Shown: positions 12,663 to 25,900 of the stretch, in pieces
How positions within the stretch are numbered: position 1 is the first letter of the stretch
Layout: each line of letters opens with the position of its first letter
Origin: Trochalopteron elliotii
Taxonomy: Eukaryota > Chordata > Aves > Passeriformes > Leiothrichidae
Reading direction: 5' to 3'
Assembly: GCA_024734555.1 (NCBI GenBank)
Contig: JANPWX010000247.1
Location: 62,001 to 126,000, forward strand
Length of the DNA: 64,000 bases
Position numbers and translations under genes: made by a program
The notes under the pieces: model-generated
Told to the model about the DNA's origin: nothing
What the model saw: the letters and a program-made list of their open reading frames with translations, nothing else
Database searches by the model: none

Positions 12663-15543
12663 CTGAAAAAGGAGAAAAGAATCAAGAGCTCAGCTACATT
12701 ATGTGAGCTTCTAAATTTTATTTTAAGTCATTGGCTATGTAGATTTTTATCAGTACAATCCACCTTTAAATAGCCTTATTTTAGCTTCGTTCCACTTAGT
12801 TAAGCTTTATATAACAAAAATAATGGAGAAAGGGACATTTCATCTAAGTGAAATTCAGACCTGCCAAGAGACTTACAAAGTTTCTATGCATCACTGATGT
12901 CCCACTTACGCCTAAATCAAATTATTTCACTAACTGAAGAGTTTAAAACTGCACTCACAGTTTAAGTGATGGTCCTCACATCAGTGTCATAAATTATGGA
13001 TGTCACCCTGGAATGTCCCAGTCCAGGTCTAAAGCAAGGGAGTCACTTGTACATTTATTTGATAAGGATTTGAGGGTCCATGAGTGGAACATAAGGCCAA
13101 AGGCTCTGGTGGTCACAGTGTCCATGGCAGAGCTTTTTTATGGGACCAGAAGACCATTCAGGCTGGCAGGTATCCTGGGAGGACCCTTCTCCAATTCCCT
13201 GGCTGAAGCCATGAGGCCAGACCAAGTTTCTCAGGGATTTGTCTGTACAAGTCTGGAGAATGTCTAAAGCGGGAGACTGCACAGCCTCCCTTGTCAACCT
13301 GTCCCACCACATACTGTCCTCACAGGGAGAAAATGCTTCCCTGCACCCAGTGTGAACCCCTCTGGTTTCAATGTATACTGCTGCCTCTTGTCTTCCCACC
13401 CTGCAGTGCTGAGCACAGCCTGGCTTCATCTTCTCTGTGACGTCCCTGCAGGTACCAGGGGTTGCTGCGTGGTTCCCTGAAATTGTCTTCTGACTGAACA
13501 AGCCCTGGTCTCACTGCCTGTCTCAGTGGGTCTGTGCCCACCATCCATACAGGTCCTTTCCCACAGAGCTGCTCCACCAAGAAAAAGGAAAAATGCTTCA
13601 TTCCTTGTATTGTGTGAGATCCTAAGTGTGTTTCTAATTAAAGCTCATTGTCAGGGATATTTTTAGCTTGTATCTTGAAGGTGCAGATATAAAGACAAAA
13701 TAATCTTCACCTTCATCTGTTCTTTGATAGTAAGCTTAGGCAGAAAGGAGTCAAGATATTTTTAAAAAACTGAATTAAAAAATTAATTTTGTAGCCTGGA
13801 TAATATTAGAAAGGGAAGTGTGAGTTGATAAAATCATTAATCAACTGTAATGTATGGAAATCTAGCAAAAAAACATTAATTTCTTGGGCAGAGGAATTTT
13901 AAAAGGCTTGTCTAGAAGCCAGGAATTTTCCCTGCATGAGTCCCAGTCATAAGAGCATCTCCAGTCACTCTGAAGCACCCATGCTGAACACACAGCTTTG
14001 GGGCTGCTTCACAACCTCACACAGTGCTGTCATCTTGGCCTCTGAGTTCAGAAGAAATGGAGCCCCAGGGGGCCCCAGCTCCACCCACCGACAGGGCAGA
14101 GAAAATGCAAATAAAAGCACATGTGTGTGCTTTAAACAGGCTGATTTCTAGAGCAGGCAGCCCCCACCTTGTGTCACAGTAAGTGTCTGCAGGTAGGAGC
14201 CAGGTAGTATCTGCAGAGAGAGGCTCTCCCTTGCCCAGGTCCGACCACCCACATGGCAGTGCTGTCCCTCTAACCATGACTGCCAGACAGCACCATCTTA
14301 TATTGCTACATCTGAAATTTAATCTAAGCAACCAGGGAAATGAAACCTGGAAATGAATCACTTCTTTTTTCCTGATTGGCATGCCTGGTTGCCATGGATC
14401 CAAAGGCTAAAATTGGACTGCGGCTATTCAGAGAAGCAGGAGGTGGGTTTTCCAAGCTGTACTTAACCCTGTGGCCTGGGTCAGGACTGGTATAGAAATC
14501 AATCTTTTCTGTTTTCACCACAGGTGGGAATGGTGCTGCCCGGCCTCAGGTGGGCTCACAGAGGGCAGGAGATTCTGCCCTTGCCATGGGACACCACTGA
14601 TACAGCACCCCTTCTCCTGCAAGGGCAGCTGGAGGCTGTGCCCAAGGGCAGTGTGAGCAGGAGGAACAGAGGCAAGATGTTACCCCAAAGCCACTCAGAG
14701 GTGGGGACCCCCTGCCTCTGGGAATGGATAATGGCTGAGGAGCCTTGGGGCTATACATGGCTACATTGCAGACAGTCATGCACATCTCCACTTACAGACA
14801 GAGCAGAAAAACAAAGAGAATAACTTGCTCAATCTAATTGAGAAATCTGATTCAGAGTGAGGTGCACTGCACAGCCCAGGCTACTCAGGTAATTCCCACT
14901 GGAGGGTGTCACTGGGTTGTGCCAGCATTCAGCTCTGGGATGGACTGACTCAGCCAAGGGACAGGTCCAAATGTCCTCAGAGCAGGAGTGTCCTCACATC
15001 TACCCAGGTCATTTGCACCTGCCCTTTCCAAAGGATCCACATCTACAGCCTGCTATGCCTCATGGCTCAGACCTCTCAGGAAAGGGGAGCAGCTCCCTTT
15101 GGCACAGAGCTGTTTTCCTTAACCAAGCTCTGAGCTTTACATAATTGTATAATTCTCTAATACTCAGTTTATGCAAACCAGATACCAACTGTTGCAATAA
15201 AAACGACTCCCAGCAGCTCCCTGAATCTAAGGTCCTTTCCTTCACAGATTTTTTTCTCATTGCTCCAGATTAGGATAATCATCATATTTGTGAGTATGGT
15301 GGTGAATGGGGGGCCATCTCCATGAATATACATGGTAAGCAAATAAAACAAGAGATAATATTCCTTGTTTTCCCGAAGCAAATATAACTATTTTGTGCTG
15401 TTGAGAGAGGTAAAGCATCAAATGGTAATGGAAACAGTGAGCAGTCTGCTAAATATTTTTGTTTCCACATAAAAAAAACCCACTGCTCTCCTAACCAAGG
15501 ACAGGAAATGTGGTTGTCTGAACTGAAATCGTTTTGGACTTAC
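12663..15543 (-). other. RIN3: RIN3 intron between the two visible exons
   Basis: This 2.9 kb intron is bounded by the GTAAGT donor at its high-coordinate end and the CTTTTTCAG acceptor at its low-coordinate end. It contains a CR1 fragment at about 13140-13610. Nothing else is recognisable. Confidence 0.75.
13140..13610 (-). mobile_element. CR1 LINE fragment, reverse orientation
   Basis: Read on the plus strand, this has the order typical of a reversed CR1 3' region: TGGGAGGACCCTTCTCC, then GACTGCACAGCCTCCC, CAACCTGTCCCACC, and CTCACAGGGAGAAAATGCTTC followed by CTGCTGCCTCTTGTC. These parallel the consensus phrases (cacctccctgggcaacctgt, ctcacagtaaagaatttctt) known from avian CR1. It is diverged and 5'-truncated with no coding capacity left. 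Its edges are approximate. Confidence 0.7.
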
Positions 15544-15730
15544 CCCTGCTGTTTCTTTGCCAAGGATGGCCCCAGCCCTTTCCTGGCTCATGTTCAGCTG
15601 AAGCCAGACAGGACACGTCTTGATGAGTTTGTCAAGGATGCTGATCCCTGGAAACTGGAGGCAGTTTCGCACAGCAATGGCCTGACAGAGATGTGCCTCT
15701 TTCCTCTCTTCACTAGTATCTCTGACAGGG
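15544..15730 (-). CDS. RIN3: RIN3 coding exon: N-terminal start of the SH2 region
   Basis: The exon lies between the acceptor TTTGCTGTGTTTCAG and the donor GTAAGTCC. It has 187 bases, entering with one leftover base and leaving in phase 0. The translation runs PVRDTSEERKEAHLCQ, then VRNCLQFPGISILDKL, IKTCPVWLQLNMSQERAGAI and LGKETAG. Remembered human RIN3 reads GISILEKLIKTCPVWLQL at this point, with NCL nearby upstream, which identifies the gene. RIN3 is a cytoplasmic and endosomal adaptor that binds active Ras and activates Rab5-family GTPases, linking receptor signalling to endocytosis. An alternative acceptor lies at about 15744 (CTTACCAG), so the first residues are less certain. No upstream exon was identified. 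Confidence 0.88.
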
Positions 15731-16952
15731 CTGAAACACAGCAAAGGAGACCCTGGTAAGCAGAACTGCAAAACTGGGGGGAGTAAGGACTGTAAGTGCA
15801 AACACAGAGGCAGACACAGGGGCACTTAGACTTCAGGAATGCTCCTTGAGGGGCATCAAACCACAGGCACACTGTTCTGACAGCAGGGTGGCAGGGTGCT
15901 TTCTGCTGAGCTCTCTTGGTTTTGGCTTGCCAATTGATTCTGCCAAAGTAGAGGTGCCCACAGACACGGGCAAGGGGTGGCCAGAGCCACAGAGGGTTGA
16001 GCAGGCCTGTCCCCTGGATGCCACCCTCCAGCTGAAAGGTTTGAGAAATATTTAATGGCTTCAAAAGTAGCAATGCAGCAGAGGAGTCCCTGCAGTCTAA
16101 TGGCAGACTGGTGTTAAATATTGGCATCGAGTTAAGGTGCTGATGTGGTGAAGTATTTATACATGTGTTTAGCTCTGCAGGCAGTGGAAATACTTGTGCT
16201 GAAAAGTCTGGTCACAAGAGCTCTACTAGATGAGACCATGGACTCATGGGAATATGGGCTTGTCATTCATTTGATTAATTGATTTTACATTTAAAGAAAA
16301 TGTAAATACACAAAAGTGGTTTGCTGCTCTAATTTTCTACTTAGATGTCAGAACTGAAAATAGGACTCTCGCTTTTTATTTGGTCTTACTTCAAATATTT
16401 TTTCTTTCCTTTTATTTTTAAAGATACAGATCTTAAGGCAAGATAAGGTCAGTCTTAAACTACTAAAAGAGAGTAGTTTCAAAGGCCTAGCCTAACACAG
16501 CAAGTCTGTCCCAAACGTCAGTTTGTGTAAAAATAGTGTTTCAAATCCCAAAAACAACACAGAGATTTTTTTTTTAGCAGTATTTTTCTTTTCCAACCCT
16601 TCACAGACAGCTTTCTCATAAAATACAGGTGTCTCTGTAATTCTGGTTGTACATTAAGGGCATTAGTTCACAGAATCTCAATTTAATCAATACCTTTTTA
16701 AGATCATAGCCAAGACAGTAGGAATGAGAGAACTGTGCTTTAAAAAAAAAAAAATAAATTGAAATAAGTGAAACTCTTCCTTTACCTGTGATAAAAGCCT
16801 AGCTTGTCAGGTAAGTGAAGGAATTTCTTTCCGATGTAACAGCATGTGATTTTAATCAATATAATCTGAACATATAGAGTAAAATGATGGAAGACAGCTT
16901 TTGGAAGTTACCCTGAGTCATCTCTTGGGGTTTTTTTTACAGAAGAAAGAAC

Positions 16953-16953
<1 letters not shown>

Positions 16954-16990
<37 letters not shown>
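16954..16990. repeat. 37-base poly(A) run
   Basis: An uninterrupted run of 37 A residues. No retrocopied gene was recognised on its left and no flanking duplication was found, so its origin is unclear. Confidence 0.95.
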
Positions 16991-16994
<4 letters not shown>

Positions 16995-19900
16995 TGTAAC
17001 CATGTGAAAGGAAAACATGTGTTGGATGGCAATATTCATACTCAGTAGTGGGAAAGAAGTAATGAATTGAAGGGAAAGAAAGTTGACATATAATGAAATG
17101 TTCCATAACAGCAAAAATTACTCCCCTGATTAGTCACATAGGCATGAACCTGATCACATCTGAACAAAGTGTGAAGCCTAAATCAAAAGGCGGTCAAGGC
17201 TGATAATGTCCTACTGTGGCACCAGAAGGTGTCACGTACAGCCAAAGCTCCTGTGGTGCGAGACTTCGTTAGTCATTAATTATGTAAGGTGGGGCCAGCA
17301 AAGCACTGATGCCCAAGAATCCCATTGCCTGGAGGAAAATGAGGGTTATCAACAACGCCAGGAAAGTAACTAAACCAGCTTGGACATGGTGAGCATCAGG
17401 CACACAGTGACCCTGACACAGGGTTCCCCACAGAAGGGTGCAGGCATCCATCCCTCTGCTCCCTCCCACGGGCACATCATCTGAGAGCCCTGCTCACAGC
17501 ACCAGTTGGGGTTTGGCAGCAAGAACAGACCGGTGAGGAAAAATAACAGAACTGACTTTCCAGTACATGTGGCTGCATGTAGGGTCTAAAGTTTGGAGAA
17601 TAGATAGAAAATTGAAAATAATTCCAAACTCAGACATAGAAGATGAAAAAGTAAGAGCCTGAAAGTGTTTGCCTTAATGGAAAACCTCATTATTTGAGTG
17701 TGTGGAATCTTTCAGTGCAGCAAATTTAGGGCAGTAGATAAGGCTTTTTTTTGGTATAACAGGAGTCCAATATTTTGTGGGTCCTCAGGGATGAGGTGTT
17801 CTCCTCTCAAAAGCCAGACCTGCCTGAAAGGACCTAAGCAGGCTCTTGTACCAGTAAAGAGAGAGGAAAGCACAGATGAGTGAAAGGGGAGACTTTGGCA
17901 AAAGGAGAGGCAGGAAGAGTCATTAACGGGATCATATGGAATCAGGGGAATGTTTGGTGAGACGTTTCCTGTCAGCGAGTTATAAGAGAAGATGGATAAA
18001 TTCCCAGAAGAAGAGGAAGAGAATTGCATTGCCCAAATCTCTTAAAACGCCGTGTTTGGAGCAGTAGCACACACTTTATTGAATCAAATCTGTGCTGGCT
18101 AAGAAATGCGAGTGAATGACCTCCCAGCCTTATTTCAGCTGTAATGCTGTGACCCATGACACACCAGTTGACGCAGTTATGGCATCGATGCTTGACTTCT
18201 GTCCTGGGCACAGCTGTCACAATGATTTGGATGGGGCTGTGGGAATGCTTAATCCAGCAATTTAATCTGGCTCTGCGGTAGCTCTGTGGCTGCACAGAGA
18301 GGAGGGAGCCCAGGCAGCTCCTGGGTTCTTGCTGTGCTGCCAGTTGAAGGGATTTCCAGGGCCACCACGGTGAGCAGCCAGCCTTTCTGCTTCACTCACT
18401 CAGAATTCATGCATCAGATAATTTCTAAAGCCTCAGTTTTCAAAAATAACGTAAAACTCTGTTCTTATCCCACAGTTCTGCAAAACCCTTTGGCTGATAG
18501 AGGTAGGTGCTCATTTTGCTAGGTGTGACGTGAAGCTGAAAAGCTGTCCCTAGATCTGCCTGCTTTTCTTCTCTTTTACTGAATTCTTACTGCAAAGTAT
18601 GTTTAAATCTTGCAGTGGTTCTGCTAAATTGGATTCAGTAGGGAAGCAGGGAGCTGTGTGGTGCATACTAACTGGCAGCACAGGCTAATTAATTGCACAG
18701 CGATTACATTCACACACCTGCCCAGGGCTTGCAGAAGGCATCAGGTTGCTTGTTGGAAGCAATAATAATGACAATGGTGGTTTGAATTTTTGCACAGTGA
18801 CTGTACACTGCAGTAATGACCACCATGACTCATTGCTTTAGCAACCAGGAGCCACACTTGCCAATTGAATATTCCCAGAAATCAGCAGACTGGCAAGGAG
18901 ATATGATCCACTGAATTTTGTGCAGGTGAAGGCCTGAGCATACCTTTGCAAGGGGTTTCAAAAATATTGTCACAAACCTTCTGACACTAAGGGCTTCCTG
19001 GCTGAACTATATGTGGCTGGTCATTCTGAATTTCCTTGAGGCAGCTGAGACACACAGCAATTGTGTGAAAGAGCAGCAGGGACTGCCAGATTAATTCTCC
19101 ACTCCTGCACATTTGCTCTGAGAAGAGACATAATGTGTTTTTAAAACTTAATCTTAAATTGGAAATTAAATGCTCTGTAGTGCACTGATAAGTAATGTCT
19201 GAGCGCCTTAGTGTTGTTTAAATAGACCAGATGTAAGGATTAGGAGTTAGTCTTTTATTATTATATTTTATTGCTTTTACTTCTCCCTCTGAAAATGAGA
19301 AGACACCAAGAAGGAGCAAGAGCAAGGGTTTACCATACTGTCCTCAAGGAAAGAGATACAATGGTATATTTATAGCAGAGCAGGAGCCACAGGTCTTAAA
19401 ATGTGTGCCAGCTGATGGAGAAACACAGACACTCAGTCACAAACTCCATGATCCAGGTGATAGATTAACTTTTTGCACCAAAGCTACCTGGCACCTGAAG
19501 GGATACCATTTGGGACAAGACAGCTTGTGACTGAAGCTGACATGTGGAAACCCTTCAAGCATTGCAGTTGTAAGGAGCATCTGAAGGAGGAGGAAAAGAT
19601 AGAAGCTCCTGAAGCCAACAGACCAGTCCTGATGGAAGCTGATAGGCAGTGCTGTTAATTCCTGTGGTTAAAAGAGGCAGTTGGGAGCATGAAGCTTCAT
19701 GGAGATGGGTGAGATGATGGTGCTGGGATTAAAAGACTGACAGAAGACTCACAGGGCTGGTTTACATCCTGTGTCACAACCAACCCAGCCGGACTTGGCT
19801 GCAGGGCTCTGTACCACTGGCAATAAAGACAGATCTCTGTATCACTTTTTTTCATAATCACCTTCTTTCCTTACAGGAATAATTGGAGTTACCTAAAGAG

Positions 19901-22900
19901 CAAATAAGTACAAGTTTTCACCCATTGCAAGAAACAGAGCTTCCGATGTTTTCTTTGGTTTGGTATCACTTCTGATTAGACAGATGTTGAGGAACACATT
20001 GAGTGGAGGTAGCTTGATGTCCAAACTATACAGACTTATTAAAAATCTTTGTTCAGACATGTGAATTCATGTGCTGTTACTTTCAGTTCACTGTGAGGGA
20101 AGTCATTCAGTGCCACAGCTAGATGACATCAAGCTTCATTTTGCTTCCATCTTAGAAATGGCCATTTTTTGATGCCATCTACTTACTCTCATGAGCCAGC
20201 CCATCTTTGATCATTTGATCAGCCCAGATAAAATTAATCTGAGATGGAGGAGAAGGATTCATTTACTCTCTGGACCCGCCTTTGGTTACCTTGCTGGGTT
20301 CTCCCTTCTTCCGACAGGTGGTAGAAGTGAGACTCTGAACCCAACCTAGCTGCAGGAAGAGCTCCAACATCTTTGAAATTCTGGAGTTGTTCCATCATAA
20401 AATGGAGTATTAGGAAGATGGGAAGGCAGCAAAGTGATATACTGAAAAGCCCATAGCACAAAAGCTAATTTTGTGCACCAAATGTGAATCCTGACTTGCA
20501 GAAAATTCAGGGTTTAATAAGTGCTTTTTCATAACAGGGCCAAGGGATCTGACAAAAGTCAAACCAACAACCTGAAATAAAATAGCCAACAATGAAAAAC
20601 CCAAAAGTAGAAAGAGAAGTTCTTGAGATCTTCAGGGATCACACCCAGCTAATTGTCACCCTCTAGTCAGAAATAAGTAAGTTTCTTGTTGTCTGACAGG
20701 CAGAAAGAAAGTAAAAAGAAGTAAGATGTAAAGCAAGCCATGGGAGCTTCCTGCACTGTAAGGTTCTTGGATGTACAGAAAAATTGGATAATGGAAATGA
20801 TGTGAGAAGCTTGGTGTGTCCCATGAAGCAGGCTTGCCTGTCCAGTGTCCTCCCTACCTTGCAGAATGCTTGTGTTACTGGTCCACCCTGGTGACAAGTT
20901 TATAGCTCAGGAAGTTGTGCTTCTTAGCCTGTGGTCTGTGGAGAGCCTGTGGTTGGTAGAGCACTTCCTCTTGCTCACTGGTCCCCTTGTTCCTACTCTA
21001 CTTAAATGTCCACCCTTCGACTCTTGGGTGTTTGGTCTAACAGTTGATGTGCTCTGCTGGTCCAGGAGTTTTGGCTCAGCCTGGGAAGGACCAAGCTTAA
21101 TAGCCAAGGCAGCAGCTGTTCCAGCTGTCAAAATGTAAGGCAAACCAAGGGTGTCCCAAATATCTTGACACCTCATAGCTCAGAAGAACTCTCTGTTTCC
21201 CACCTACTCCACTTTCTGTTACAGGCACCGTCAATTTCACCAGTGAACTTTGCACTCTGCAACTGAAGTCTCACTTCAGGTGAGCTCTTCTGTACCTGCC
21301 AGGGATTCCCAAATGCCCACTTCTGTGAAGGCTAGAAGGTTTGCATGCAGCTGGACCCTGTTTGCACATGTTCATCAAAGTTTGTCAAAGTGGAGCAAAG
21401 TCATCACCCTGCTAGGGAGCTCCATTAAAGGCACAGAGGAATCAGGTGATCAGGTGTGGGACAACTCACCTACCCTTAAACCACTCACCAGTTCACCAAG
21501 CCCTCACCACCTTGGAGAAAACCAACAGAGGAACTTATAAAAATGAACAAGTTCTACTATACTTCAAGGGCAAAAAGTTGTCATGGCCACGTGTGCTGGT
21601 GGCAGAATTCTAAGTCATGTGTCAATTTATTAAGTAACAAGTAGCCACAGAGTTTTCTGTTCATATATGACACCAGACTGGTGGCTCACACAGTACATGG
21701 CTCGGCTTGAAGGTCTGAGGATCAGCAGCCCACTAGAGGAGCTGTGTGGACATGCACTGCTGCCTGCAGAGCACAGCAAGGATAGCTGGGCTAGCTTGAA
21801 GGAGCTGAGCCTCAGGAGCAGGCTCTGCACAAACACGTGGAGCTCACTGGCAGAATGACCAAGTTTGTGCTAAGCCCTGGTGCCTGGATACTGCCATCAC
21901 CAGGTTTAAAGCTAACACATGTGTTTTCCTCATTACTTCCATAATGCAGGCAAAGGAGGTGACTGCAGCTTGTCTGCATTTGAACTTAGTAGAGTCTTGC
22001 CCCTACTGAAAGGTGAGGAGCCAGGTCAGCTCTGCAGGAGCCTTGCTGGATGAGAGTTGCTGATGTTGTGAGGGACGTGTAACCACTGTCCCTCACCAGA
22101 GCACAAATGTGGTGTTCAGGACCAGTGGTGATCCTCTAAGGGCAGGAGCAGCAGGGCCAAGTAACTCAGGAACAGAGAAGCAGGAGATGCCTGCAGTGCT
22201 TCCAATAACCCTCTAATGCTTCTTCCTCTTAAAATAATAAGCTTAATTGTAAGCACTTACAGAGAGGCAGCAGCAATACCCCTGTCAGACCGTCCTGTTT
22301 GACCTTGTCAGAAACCTTTCAGCAAAGAGTTCTCTCAAGGGGTGGGGACCTGCAACTAAATGTTTATTGAGTTCCCAGCCTCTCTGTGTTTCCTAGGTTC
22401 ACTAGGTCTGTCCCTCTATTTAAATACACGAAGTCATGTATACTATAAAGGACTGCGTGTGCATAAAACCCCAAAGTACAAGTTACTTCTCATTACTGAT
22501 AGTTCCCAGGTCAGCTCTACTGACAAACAAGCCTGCTCACACACACTCACAGCCATGGCATAGACAGAAACAACATAAAAAAACAAACATCCAAAAATTT
22601 CCTGAAGGAAGAGCCTTCTTTCAAAGGCTCCCTTTTTTTTTTTTCCCCTTCAGTCTAGCCATTTCCTGCATTCATTAACACCAATGGAATATGCTTCCTG
22701 TGGCCCCACACTGGACTGGGGCTATGATATGATATTGGTGTAACATGTCTTGGCTGCTATTTAGAAATTGTACTGCTGCCTTTATGTAACTTTGCATATT
22801 TATTTTTGCAAATTTATTTTATATTTATTTTACATATATATTTTGCAGTCAACAATTTGTCTTACAAACATCAACTGTCTCTCTTTTCACTCAGTCAAAA

Positions 22901-25900
22901 CATGCTTTGTCGAGTCAAAACCACTTTGCAGGTTTTATTAGCTGTACTCCCTTCCTAACAACAGTCAGTAAATGATAAGTTGTTCTCCGTCACATTTACC
23001 GTCAGGGATTTTTGGAGCATTTGTCCTTTGCCTATTTCAAACCCAAATTATTCTCTTAGGAATTTCAGCATATCAGCAAAACTAAAGATTTTTTTTTGTG
23101 TGCAGGCAATGAAGGATCATTTATACTTCTGCAAGGCCCTTTCAGTGCAAAGAGAAGAGAGCTGCTGAAAGGCAGGGTCAGAGTGGGTAGAGACAAAAAA
23201 ACCCGCAAACATGTTTGGTGGATAATTCAGCTTCTCTGGAAAGGCTTGGGTGGGGCAGAAACCAGAAGCAAATGTTGCTAAGAGAAACAACTTCCTAGGC
23301 TTTAAGACCACAAGGAAACCCCAGACCTCCCTCACCCTCCCATATCAGAGTTTGAGAGGGGCCCAGCCAAGCCTTGACCTGGAGAGAAGGGCTTGTTCTC
23401 TGCATGCCAAAACCACTTGAAGTGTTGGAAGCCCAGAGCACCTCTGCTTTTACTGCAGGGTCAAGGTGATGGGCAGAGGTTTTGCCCCTTTCCAGCTCAT
23501 CTGGACAGGAAGGAAGACGGGAATGGAAACCCAGGGAATGCTTTTCTATATTGTAATCACCTAACAAAGAGGGGAAAAGGAAACGGAAAATAAAGGGGAG
23601 GGACACATTTCCAATTCAAACTTCATTAAGAATAGACTGCAGTTTAGCTTTCACAAAGCCATTCTGTTTCAAACTCTATATATTAAAAAATATTTGAAAT
23701 CTGCATGATGTGTTAGAGCCAAAAACCTGGGCAAAATATTTAGAGAAACATCAGACCGGTGACAGAAAGCTATGGCCTTGCTCACCCTGTGAGTAGATTG
23801 AGTGTAGCCATGAAGCACACAAGGCATGAGAGGCTAACCACACAAACTTGCGTAACGCTGAGCAGCTTTCCTCTGTACCAAGAAATATCTGCAAATGCTT
23901 ATCTCAGCCATGATTTGCAACTAGAAATGGTTGTGTTGCCAAGGGGAATAAATCCACTGGACTTTCATTCTGCAGTATCTGAAGGAGCAGAGCACAGGAC
24001 TTCTGAGGTCTGTCCTGTCATAAGGCACCAGTCAAAGTGTCTTGCTTACACACAAATATTCCTGTTCCGTGTAAGATTTCCTTCCAGTGTCACTGTGAAC
24101 GGATTTCAATATGCACCGCTCTTAGTGAAAAAAACAAATACCTGGATCTGTGAACCTACTTTTTGTCTGTCCTTCTTAAGCCTTACTCCAGTAATTTTAT
24201 GTCTCTAACTTTCATTAGGCATTAGATAAATGTGTTATTTCTTGCTTTGTTGCCTGATGGGATTCCTGCCTGCATTAACTGGGGCAAGGTTAGAGATCTG
24301 CCTTCCTGAGGGAAGAAGAAAAGAGCTTGTTTGGGTATTTCAGGGATATGGAAAGGTGGCGAAAATTCATGGTCCCTCACCATCTTCCAGTGGTGAACAC
24401 CTCCAGAACAACTAGAAACAACTCAGGGTGGGAGAGGTGTTCTAGTTTGCTAAGATGAGCAACCTGTCTTGTGGGTGGGCATGCCCCTCATCTTCCTGTG
24501 CTGGTGGGACAGCCTGGGACCAAAGGTCTGGTTAGTGGAGCAGTGTCAGAAACTGCTAAAATGTCCCTGCAGTGACTGGCAGCTCAGTATGTAACTACAG
24601 ATCCTGTCAAGCAGCAAGACAAACCTATCAGTTCCCCCAGACCCCACCAAACCACTGCTGGGACCTCAGACTTGTTCATTTGTGTTTATGGTCACTGCGT
24701 TGCCAAGGCTAAAATGTAGGTAAGTCATGAACCACAGGCTTTGTGGTCATGGTAGTTTAAGACAATCCACTACATGGCTGTCTTGGTCATGTCCTGCCCA
24801 AAACATCCGTGCTGCAGCCACCCCCACTTCCAGGCTGCTATTGCTTGTCTGACACTGGGGCACTCTGACTCAGTGGGCCAGAGGGAGAAAGAAAGTGCTG
24901 GATACAGTTCTCTGGCCTGGTTCCTTGCTCAGTTTGGTGAGGCATGAACAAATTTCAGACTTGGATTCAGCCCACAGGCACCAGTCAACTTGAATTACTC
25001 CCCAGAACAGTTGCTTCTCCAGTGAGACTAGAGATCACCACGGGTGCATAGGTTTCCAAATGGACTCAACAATTAAACACCTAAAGTTAGGCAGGGTAAA
25101 TCCAGACAAAATCTAGACAGGCAGTCTAATAGCAAAGTGAGACAGCAGAATTCCAGGCCAAGGGACTAAATCCATCATCTATCCCTGTCTCAGGCTGTTA
25201 TTCACAGTGCCCCTCCTGCAATCTCCTCTGGTTTTCAAGTACTGAGGACCCATCTCTGCTGGGAGGGTAACAGTCATTTTCTCTTTTTGCAGGAAAGGTT
25301 ATTTGTGAGATCCAGCCTAAAATTAACTGCTTTCTAACCCTAAAAAAGGATTAGAATGGGAGTTCAGGACACAATTACATGAAAACATTCAGTATTACAT
25401 ATTTGTCCTATGGACAGAAAGAGAAGTTGGTCAAAGCCAAGCTCTTTCCTGTGTGTTGATTCAGTAGGAGAAGCTTTGAGCTTTGCCTGGTTTATTGTTT
25501 TGTGGAGGGTATCAGAAGTGACAAATTCCTTGAAGAGAACTCAAGTGGGGCAAAAAAGAAAAGAGAGAAGAGAAAGATTCTTGCCAGGCAAGATGAAAGG
25601 TTGGGCTGGGTCCCAGGCTGTCATTTAGCCAAATATGTGTGACAACGTTTTTTGCTTAGAAGTCTGCTAGCAATTTGCAGAACAGTGATGCAGGTAGCCA
25701 GCAGTGCTGTCCCTCTCCAGACTCTTCTATTTGTTGGTCTCTCTCTGTTTCCTTGGTGAATTTTTTCAAGCAGCAGAAAATTTAATCCAGTTCACAAGAG
25801 ACTGCAGCTGCTTTCTGTTCTACCCAACAGCTGTTTTTATAAGAGAGAGACTTCAAAAGACTGTCTTTCTCCGGAGGGCCATGAGAGGGATGTACATGAG

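Noticed and set aside
16900..16990. Processed pseudogene ending in the long A run
   Set aside because: No coding similarity upstream of the run and no target-site duplication flanking it.
23759..24208. 149-codon open frame on the plus strand
   Set aside because: The translation resembles no known family and there is no supporting gene context.
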